Below are positions 1 to 4,825 of a stretch of DNA of 10,482 nucleotides, piece by piece. Numbering within the stretch: position 1 is the stretch's first letter; every line of letters starts with the position of its first letter. Source of the stretch: an uncultured Porphyromonadaceae bacterium (GTDB lineage Bacteria > Bacteroidota > Bacteroidia > Bacteroidales > Muribaculaceae); NCBI GenBank assembly GCA_947166165.1, contig CAMVDK010000098.1:1-10482 (forward strand). Direction: 5' to 3'. Under the pieces are notes generated by a model. The model worked only from the letters and a program-made list of their open reading frames with translations. It did not search any database and had not been told where the DNA came from. Made by a program: the position numbers and the translations under genes.

Positions 1-164
1 GGCCTGACCATGCGCACGAGCATCTTGAGCAAGCGGCCTTGCAGATGCCCGGCGCACATGTGCGGATAGAGCAGCTGCAGGTTGGTGTCGCGGTAAAGCT
101 GGCGCAGGTTGGCGGGCTCGGCGTCGATGTGCGCGAGGATGTAATCTTCCAGTTCGGGGGTCAT
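1..164 (-). CDS. SAM-dependent O-methyltransferase, N-terminal part (cut by window edge)
   Basis: Only the first 54 codons are present; the gene runs off the left edge. The start is the ATG at 164-162, inside an ATGA that overlaps the aroQ stop by 4 nt, so translational coupling with aroQ is likely. The visible protein begins MTPELEDYILAHIDAEPANL and continues with a helical stretch containing LYPHMCAGHLQGRLLKMLVR. From memory this matches the N-terminus of Bacteroidales class I O-methyltransferases (the O-methyltransferase 3 / TrmR-like group). There, a histidine- and leucine-rich helix precedes the SAM-binding motif. The SAM motif (usually ELGTFTGYS-like) would lie just outside the window, so the catalytic domain cannot be checked. 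Substrate is unknown; relatives methylate tRNA 5-hydroxyuridine or small catechol-like molecules. Family is inferred from the N-terminus and operon position only. Confidence 0.7.
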   Translation of the reverse strand, partial: MTPELEDYILAHIDAEPANLRQLYRDTNLQLLYPHMCAGHLQGRLLKMLVRMVR

Positions 165-598
165 CGCTCAAGAGTCGTTAGTAACAAATCCACCGCTTGC
201 CGGTAGCCGTCCAGGCCCTGGCCGCTGATGGTGGCTATGCAGGCGTCGCGAATCATCGACACGCGCCGGAAGGGCTCGCGGTGCATCACGTCGCTGATGT
301 GCACCTCCACCACGGGAGCCGTGATGGCTCTGATGGTGTCGGCTAGGGCGATGGAGGTGTGGGTGTAGCCGCCGGCGTTGAGCACGATGCCGCTGGCGGT
401 GAATCCCACGCGTTGCAACTCGTCGATGAGTGCCCCCTCGTGGTTGCTCTGGAAGGTGGACAGCTCCACACCGGGATAGCGGGCGGCCAATGCGCTCAAG
501 TAGCTGTCGAGCGACTGGTGGCCGTAAATCTCGGGCTCACGGATGCCCACCAAGTTGAGGTTCGGGCCGTTGATGATGGCAATGGATGCAGGTTTCAT
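161..598 (-). CDS. aroQ: Type II 3-dehydroquinate dehydratase
   Basis: Converts 3-dehydroquinate to 3-dehydroshikimate, the third step of the shikimate pathway to aromatic amino acids; cytosolic, and dodecameric in the family. At 145 aa it has normal family length. All family motifs are visible: NGPNLN at residues 10-15, REPEIYG at 20-26 with the catalytic tyrosine Y25, FQSNHEG at 49-55, NAGGYTHTSIAL at 74-85, and VEVHIS at 97-102 with the catalytic H100, followed by R111. Minor departures from the usual consensus are D103 where the HISN motif normally has Asn, and NAGG where NPGA or NAGA is common; neither removes a catalytic residue. The ATG at 598 lies 10 nt after the MATE stop, and the gene's TGA overlaps the next start as ATGA, so it is the middle gene of a three-gene operon. 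No separate promoter is evident. Confidence 0.96.
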   Translation of the reverse strand: MKPASIAIINGPNLNLVGIREPEIYGHQSLDSYLSALAARYPGVELSTFQSNHEGALIDELQRVGFTASGIVLNAGGYTHTSIALADTIRAITAPVVEVHISDVMHREPFRRVSMIRDACIATISGQGLDGYRQAVDLLLTTLER

Positions 599-608
599 CG
601 GTTGTTGG

Positions 609-1985
609 TTAGGGTTGGAGTGGGGTGGCTTGGCGCAGGCGGGTGATTTTGCGCATCTCCACCACGAGCAGCACCACCGCCACCACCGTGGCGAAGAAGT
701 CGCTGATGGGGAACGACAGCCACACGCCGTTCAAGTCCCACAGGCCGGGAAGCGTGAACAGCAGCGGCAGCAGGAACAGCACCTGGCGCGACAGACTCAT
801 GAAGATGCTCTTGGTGGCCTCGCCCAGGCTCTGGAAGAAGTTGGTGATCACAATCTGGAAGCCCACCACCCAGAACATCCACGTGGTGAGCCGCAGGGCG
901 TGCTCGCTGGCGGCAAGCAGCGGGCCGTGGCTGGTGAACATGCGCGAAATGGGCAGCGGAATCACCTGGCAGGCGATGGAAAACAGCGCGCACACGAGCG
1001 TGCACACGCCCGTGGTGTACCAGAAGGTGCGCTTCAGGCGGTCGAAACGGCAGGCACCGTAGTTGTAGCCCACAATGGGCTGCATGCCCTGGCACACGCC
1101 GATGATGAAGCTCACAATCAGCCCCGTGGTGGCGGTGAAGATGCCGATGGCCGCCACGCCCGAGTCGCCGCCGTAGTTATAGACGGTGTTGTTGATCACC
1201 GCGTTGACCACGCAACCGGCGGTGTTGACGATGCACGGAGCCGCGCCGATGGCCATGATGGGCTTGAGCACATCCCACCGCAGCCGGTAGGTGCCGGGCA
1301 TGAAGTGGATCAGGCTGCGCTTGTCGAAGAAGTGGTGCATCACGAACACGGCGCTCACCCCCATCGAGATGTCGGTGGCGATGGCAGCTCCCTTGATGCC
1401 CCAGTGCAGCACAAAGATGGCGATGGGCGCCAGAGCCACGTTCAGCCCGGCCCCGATAAACATGGTCACCATGGCCTTGGTGGGATAGCCCGTGGCGCGC
1501 ATCACGTTGTTGAACGAATAGGTGATGTTGTTGATCAGCAGTCCGGGCAGCATCCACAGCATGAAGTCGTGGGCGTAGGGCAGCGAGGTGTCGCTGGCGC
1601 CGAACAGCCGCAGGATGGGGTCGAGATAGAGTGCGAACAGCGCGATGTAGGCCGTTCCGAACAGCAGCGTCATCACGATGCTGTTGCCAAGAATCTCCTC
1701 TGCCGCCCGCTTGTCGCCCTGGCCGAGCACAATGCTCTCGCGCGCACCGGCTCCCACGCCGATGAGCACGCCGAAGGCCGCGCTCACGTTCATCACCGGA
1801 AAGGTGATGGCCAGCCCGGCGATGGCATCCGGGCCAACGCCCTGGCCGATAAAGATGCGGTCAATCACGTTGTAGACCGACATCACCATGATGCCCACCA
1901 CGGCCGGCAGGCTGTATTTCCAAAGCAAACGGCCCACCGGCTCGCGCTCGAGCTCGGCCAGCCGATTGTCATGCGACTTCTTCAT
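609..1985 (-). CDS. MATE family multidrug/Na+ (or H+) antiporter, MepA-like branch
   Basis: Inner-membrane efflux carrier of 458 aa, the usual MATE length, with about 12 hydrophobic segments in two pseudo-repeats. Visible signatures are LPAVVGIMVMSVYNVIDRIF at residues 26-45 (TM1 of the first repeat), GQGVGPDAIAGLAITFP at 47-63, RATGYP at 163-168 ending the first half, and CQGMQPIVGYNYGACR at 298-313 in the second half. The GQGVG...AIAGL and QGMQPIVGYNYGA strings are typical of the MepA/BexA-like branch. Family members expel cationic drugs, dyes or metabolites using a Na+ or H+ gradient; the substrate here cannot be told from sequence. The ATG at 1985 gives a short charged N-terminus (MKKSHDNRLAELERE) and sits about 27 nt below a well-formed promoter. 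It is the first gene of an apparent operon with aroQ (10-nt gap) and the methyltransferase. No frameshift or truncation is seen. Confidence 0.95.
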   Translation of the reverse strand: MKKSHDNRLAELEREPVGRLLWKYSLPAVVGIMVMSVYNVIDRIFIGQGVGPDAIAGLAITFPVMNVSAAFGVLIGVGAGARESIVLGQGDKRAAEEILGNSIVMTLLFGTAYIALFALYLDPILRLFGASDTSLPYAHDFMLWMLPGLLINNITYSFNNVMRATGYPTKAMVTMFIGAGLNVALAPIAIFVLHWGIKGAAIATDISMGVSAVFVMHHFFDKRSLIHFMPGTYRLRWDVLKPIMAIGAAPCIVNTAGCVVNAVINNTVYNYGGDSGVAAIGIFTATTGLIVSFIIGVCQGMQPIVGYNYGACRFDRLKRTFWYTTGVCTLVCALFSIACQVIPLPISRMFTSHGPLLAASEHALRLTTWMFWVVGFQIVITNFFQSLGEATKSIFMSLSRQVLFLLPLLFTLPGLWDLNGVWLSFPISDFFATVVAVVLLVVEMRKITRLRQATPLQP

Positions 1986-2011
1986 TTCTCGATTCTCAAA
2001 AAATCAAGGCG

Positions 2012-2043
2012 CAAAATTACTCATAAAGCCACACTCCACCAAA
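2012..2043 (-). promoter_or_regulatory. Bacteroidota-type promoter for the MATE-aroQ-methyltransferase operon
   Basis: Read on the minus strand, TTTG (2043-2040) is followed by exactly 20 nt and TAATTTTG (2019-2012). This matches the Bacteroidota sigma-ABfr consensus of a -33 TTTG and a -7 TAnnTTTG with 19-21 nt spacing. The start of transcription would fall near 2006, giving a 5' leader of about 20 nt before the ATG at 1985. The leader has no clear Shine-Dalgarno sequence, as is usual in this phylum. Confidence 0.75.
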
Positions 2044-2118
2044 TCACAGCCCGAAAAACCAAGGTCCTTGGCATGGTATTTGCATTGTTGAAATGAAAAA
2101 TCATCAAATCTTCAGTCT

Positions 2119-2598
2119 ATGAAACATCTATTGAACTTGTCGCTTGGCCTTGTTTTGCTGTTTTCGCTTTCTGGCTGCAAAGAGAACTATTCGCAGGGCG
2201 AGAAAGTGGGAAACCTGATTGAGTTTGCCAAGAAAGGAGTCATTTGGGATTCGTGGGAAGGCCGCATGAACCTCACTCAAACCGGCATGAACACCAGTGG
2301 GGCGCCATTCCAGTTCTCATTCGACAACGACCGCAACGACCAGGATTCCCTCATCAAAGTGCTCTACCAAGCCCAGGTCGAGGGGTGGAAAGTAAAGGTG
2401 AAATATCATGCCGTCTGGGGCATGAAGAACGTGTTCAGCAACCGAGGCGAGACCGACTACTTCATCGACGATGTGGAAGTGCTTGACAAGGACTTTGCCA
2501 ATCCCTTGCGCCAGATGACCGGCCGGCAAGGGCAGGTGGTCGACACCATTTGGGTGGTTGTCGACAAAGCCGAAATGCTCAAGCACATGAAGCATTAA
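2119..2598 (+). CDS. Small lipoprotein of unknown function
   Basis: A 159-aa protein with a lipoprotein signal: M-K-H, a hydrophobic core and lipobox LSGC at residues 17-20, giving a predicted lipidated C20. The mature part starts CKENYSQGEKVGNLIEFAKK, then G-V-I-W-D-S-W-E-G at 40-48, and later RGETDYFIDDVEVL. This arrangement (YSxGxxVGxLxxFxKKG...WEG, then a DYFI/V strand near the end) recalls a family of small conserved proteins found in many Gram-negative bacteria and phage-like loci, with no established function. That resemblance is from memory and unverified. Much of the protein looks beta-rich. The gene is divergent from the MATE operon across a 133-nt gap. It has no clear consensus promoter of its own (nearest is a partial GGTATTTG at 2075-2082). 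A large inverted repeat follows it. It is probably monocistronic, because the kinase genes downstream have their own promoter. Confidence 0.85.
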   Translation: MKHLLNLSLGLVLLFSLSGCKENYSQGEKVGNLIEFAKKGVIWDSWEGRMNLTQTGMNTSGAPFQFSFDNDRNDQDSLIKVLYQAQVEGWKVKVKYHAVWGMKNVFSNRGETDYFIDDVEVLDKDFANPLRQMTGRQGQVVDTIWVVVDKAEMLKHMKH

Positions 2599-2605
2599 GC
2601 AGGAC

Positions 2606-2687
2606 CACCGGCAAAACCCTGTGTCTATATCGATAACCAACCCTCTCGAGTGTTTACAGTCTACTTAGACACTGGTTTTTGCTGGTG
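2606..2687. repeat. Imperfect 22-bp inverted repeat with 38-nt spacer, downstream of the lipoprotein gene
   Basis: The left arm is 2606-2627 and the right arm 2666-2687. Aligned by hand, 19 of 22 positions are complementary and one more is a G-U pair, leaving two mismatches. The left arm includes GGCAAAACCCTGTGTCTA; the right arm reads TAGACACTGGTTTTTGCTGG. The transcript could fold into a long stem with a 38-nt loop 8 nt after the lipoprotein stop codon. No T-run follows the stem and no target-site duplication flanks it. It could be an unusual transcript end, an mRNA-stabilising structure or the remnant of a small mobile element. Confidence 0.6.
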
Positions 2688-2739
2688 CGCCGGTTTCACC
2701 CTCGAAATTAGGCGGCGTTTCGGAAAAATCAAAGCAAGC

Positions 2740-2771
2740 TTTGCTTTTTCGCTCAACTTGCACTAATTTTG
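2740..2771 (+). promoter_or_regulatory. Bacteroidota-type promoter for the deoxynucleoside kinase pair
   Basis: TTTG (2740-2743) is followed by exactly 20 nt and TAATTTTG (2764-2771), a full match to the -33/-7 consensus. Transcription would begin near 2777, about 18 nt before the ATG at 2795. The -33 element lies inside a small A/T-rich hairpin (AAAGCAA at 2731-2737 pairing with TTGCTTT at 2741-2747). This placement decides the start of the first kinase: the upstream in-frame TTG at 2741 would lie within the promoter. Confidence 0.8.
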
Positions 2772-2794
2772 CAGTGGAAAGAGAATCAAGCGAG

Positions 2795-3439
2795 ATGCAC
2801 ATCGTCATAGCAGGCAACATAGGCAGTGGCAAGTCGACGCTGACGCGTATGCTGGCCAAGCACTACGGCTGGACGCCGCAGTTCGAGTCGGTGGACCATA
2901 ACCCTTACCTCGAGGATTACTACCACGACATTCACCGGTGGTCGTTCAACCTTGAGGTGTACTTCCTCAAGGAGCGTTTCCGCGACCTGATTGCCATCAG
3001 TCAGGCCGAGGGGACCATCATCCAGGACCGCTCCATCTTCGAGGGGGTGTATGTGTTCATGGCCAACAACAAGGCCATGGGCCACCTCACCGACCGTGAC
3101 TATAACACCTACATGGAGCTTTTTGAGCAGATGCTCACGGTGGTGCGAATGCCCGACTTGATGATATATCTGCGCGCGTCGGTGGCCCACCTTGTGGGCA
3201 ACATCCAGCAGCGGGGGCGCGACTATGAGCAGACCATGCAGCTTGAGTATCTCGAGAACCTGAACCGCCGCTATGAGGACTTCATCACCAACCAGTATAA
3301 GGGCCGGGTGATGATTGTGGACAAAGACGGGCTCGACTTTGAGCACCGTCCGGAGGACTTTGCGCTGGTCACCGACCGCATCGACCGCCTGCTCTTCGGA
3401 CTGTTCGACTACGACGATAATCATACAACCAACGAATAG
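2795..3439 (+). CDS. Deoxynucleoside kinase (dCK/dGK/dAK superfamily), first of a tandem pair
   Basis: A 214-aa cytosolic salvage kinase that transfers a phosphate from ATP to the 5'-OH of a deoxynucleoside. The P-loop is GNIGSGKS at residues 7-14. E31 is the likely general base, RWSFNL at 48-53 aligns with human dCK RWSFTF, the DRS motif is D78-R79-S80, and the LID is QRGRDYEQ at 139-146. Colinear alignment with dCK shows that the base-contacting Gln97 is E54 here and Asp133 is G84, while Arg104 is kept as R61 and Glu197 (3'-OH) as E145. The second kinase keeps both Gln and Asp. Substrate preference therefore probably differs from its partner, but it cannot be named. The ATG at 2795 is chosen over an upstream in-frame TTG because homologous kinases start M-[HYQ]-I-x-I-A-G and the TTG lies in the promoter. 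The stop is 2 nt from the next start. Confidence 0.93.
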   Translation: MHIVIAGNIGSGKSTLTRMLAKHYGWTPQFESVDHNPYLEDYYHDIHRWSFNLEVYFLKERFRDLIAISQAEGTIIQDRSIFEGVYVFMANNKAMGHLTDRDYNTYMELFEQMLTVVRMPDLMIYLRASVAHLVGNIQQRGRDYEQTMQLEYLENLNRRYEDFITNQYKGRVMIVDKDGLDFEHRPEDFALVTDRIDRLLFGLFDYDDNHTTNE

Positions 3440-3441
3440 AT

Positions 3442-4062
3442 ATGCATATAGCTGTTGCAGGAAACATAGGGTGCGGCAAGACCACCCTGACGCGCATGCT
3501 GGCCGAGCGCTACGGCTGGCAGCCTCGCTACGAGTCGGTGAGCGACAACCCCTATCTGGCCGACTTCTACGCCGACATGAAGCGGTGGTCGTTCAACTTG
3601 CAGGTCTACTTCCTGAACAAGCGCTTCAAGGAGGTGGTGGAAATCTCGAAGAGCGACGAGGTGATTATCCAGGACCGCACCATCTTCGAGGACGCACGCA
3701 TCTTCGCCCCCAACCTGCACGACCAGGGCATGATGAGCGACCGCGACTTTGCCAACTACCGTGACTTGTTCGACCTGATGATGTCGCTGGTCCGGCTGCC
3801 CGACCTGATGATTTACATCCGCTCGAGCATCCCCACGCTGGTGGCGCAAATCCAGAAGCGCGGGCGGGAGTATGAGCAGACCATGCGTCTGGACTACCTG
3901 CAGGGCCTCGAGCGGCGCTACGAGCAGTGGATAGCCGACTATGGCGGCCCGCTGCTGGTGATTGATGGCGACACATGCAAGTTCGGCGACCGGCCCGAGG
4001 ACTTCGTGCAGGTCACCGACAAGATCGACGCGCAGCTCTACGGTCTGTTTCCTATGGTGTGA
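3442..4062 (+). CDS. Deoxynucleoside kinase (dCK/dGK/dAK superfamily), second of a tandem pair
   Basis: A 206-aa paralogue of the preceding kinase, alignable without gaps over at least the first 148 residues. The P-loop is GNIGCGKT at residues 7-14, with E31, RWSFNLQVYF at 48-57 (Q54 equals dCK Gln97), R61, QDRTIFED at 77-84 (D78-R79-T80, with D84 equal to dCK Asp133) and LID QKRGREYEQ at 138-146 (E145 equals Glu197). All residues that contact sugar and base in dCK are thus present, suggesting an ordinary purine/pyrimidine deoxynucleoside kinase. It starts 2 nt after the first kinase stop and must be co-transcribed with it. In Lactobacillus acidophilus R-26, tandem dak/dgk genes encode heterodimeric kinases; a similar heterodimer is plausible here but is inference. 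It ends 21 bp from the convergent L,D-transpeptidase gene, with no T-tract terminator visible between them. Confidence 0.95.
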   Translation: MHIAVAGNIGCGKTTLTRMLAERYGWQPRYESVSDNPYLADFYADMKRWSFNLQVYFLNKRFKEVVEISKSDEVIIQDRTIFEDARIFAPNLHDQGMMSDRDFANYRDLFDLMMSLVRLPDLMIYIRSSIPTLVAQIQKRGREYEQTMRLDYLQGLERRYEQWIADYGGPLLVIDGDTCKFGDRPEDFVQVTDKIDAQLYGLFPMV

Positions 4063-4083
4063 CGTGAGGCGTGTGTGCCGCCG

Positions 4084-4785
4084 TCAGGGCAGCGGCAGGT
4101 GGTGCCCCTGGCCCTTGCGGGCCGCGGGCTCGAAGGGCAGGTCGCCCTGGTTCTCGCCCTTGATGATCACGGCCATGCCCACGCGGGCGTAGTGGTCGTG
4201 CAGGTGGTCGAGGTCGGCGTCGCGCAGGCGGATGCAGCCCTCGCTGTCGCGGCCGGGCATCTTGTGTTCGTTGCCCGTGCTGCCGTGTATGCCCACGCCG
4301 CTGAAGGGGGTCTTGAGGCGCAGGAACCAGTTGCCGTAGGCCGCTATGCTGCCGCGTCCGTCGCCGAAGTCGTGCACCCAGGTGCTGGCATCTTGGATTT
4401 GCTCGATGGTGAATGGCTGGCCGGGTTCCGACTCGGGCGTCTTCATGTCGCCCGAGCGTGTTTTTTGTCCCTTGTTTCGGCTCAGGCACACCGGGTAGCG
4501 CGCCACGAGCGTGGTGTCGCCGCCGATGTCGGCATACACGCTCAGGCGCAGGTCGCGCTTCGAAATCACGATGAATGTTTTGTCGAGGTCCACCTGTCCG
4601 TCGTAGAACACGCGTGCCGTGTCGGGCCGGTAGCTGACGTGGCCCTGGCCGTCGACGCGCTCAGCGGCGGTCGATTCGGTGGCCTCCTCGCCGGATGGCG
4701 CCGCCTGGCCGGCTTGCTTGTCGCCGCCACCGCAGGCCGTCAGCCCCAGGGCGGCGATGATTAATAATGATGGAATATGCTTCAT
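4084..4785 (-). CDS. L,D-transpeptidase (YkuD domain) lipoprotein
   Basis: A predicted periplasmic, membrane-anchored enzyme that joins peptidoglycan stem peptides (3-3 links) or attaches/cleaves proteins at meso-DAP. The 233-aa protein starts MKHIPSLLIIAALGLTACGG with lipobox LTAC at residues 15-18. An Ala/Gly/Glu/Thr-rich linker follows to about residue 65, then the YkuD domain to about 215. The catalytic motif is GIHGST at 165-170 (H167) and DSEGCIRL at 180-187 (S181, nucleophile C184, R186); the usual residue after Ser is His, here E182. GDMKTPES at 112-119 matches the conserved G-x-x-x-TP-E-G strand. The ATG at 4785 is preferred to an in-frame TTG at 4821, since only the former puts the signal sequence at the N-terminus. 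It lies 40 nt downstream of the PorW-like gene on the same strand with no promoter between, so they are probably co-transcribed. Confidence 0.9.
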   Translation of the reverse strand: MKHIPSLLIIAALGLTACGGGDKQAGQAAPSGEEATESTAAERVDGQGHVSYRPDTARVFYDGQVDLDKTFIVISKRDLRLSVYADIGGDTTLVARYPVCLSRNKGQKTRSGDMKTPESEPGQPFTIEQIQDASTWVHDFGDGRGSIAAYGNWFLRLKTPFSGVGIHGSTGNEHKMPGRDSEGCIRLRDADLDHLHDHYARVGMAVIIKGENQGDLPFEPAARKGQGHHLPLP

Positions 4786-4825
4786 CTTCGTGGTGTCTGT
4801 TCGTTGGGTGGTGGGGGACAAAGGG

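Noticed and set aside
2075..2082. GGTATTTG as a -7 promoter element for the lipoprotein gene
   Set aside because: Only the TTTG half matches TAnnTTTG, and no TTTG lies 19-21 nt upstream, so it is too weak to annotate.
543..2096. 517-codon plus-strand open frame across aroQ and the MATE gene
   Set aside because: It is wholly antisense to two well-supported genes, very rich in His, Gly, Gln and Val with no domain, and lacks its own promoter. It is a by-product of G+C-rich codons.
2606..2687. Complete miniature transposon (MITE)
   Set aside because: The flanks show no target-site duplication and only one copy is visible, so it is listed as an inverted repeat.
4063..4096. GCCGC/GCGGC stem between the convergent kinase and transpeptidase genes as a terminator
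   Set aside because: It has five pairs, a 10-nt loop, overlaps the transpeptidase coding end and has no T-run on either strand.
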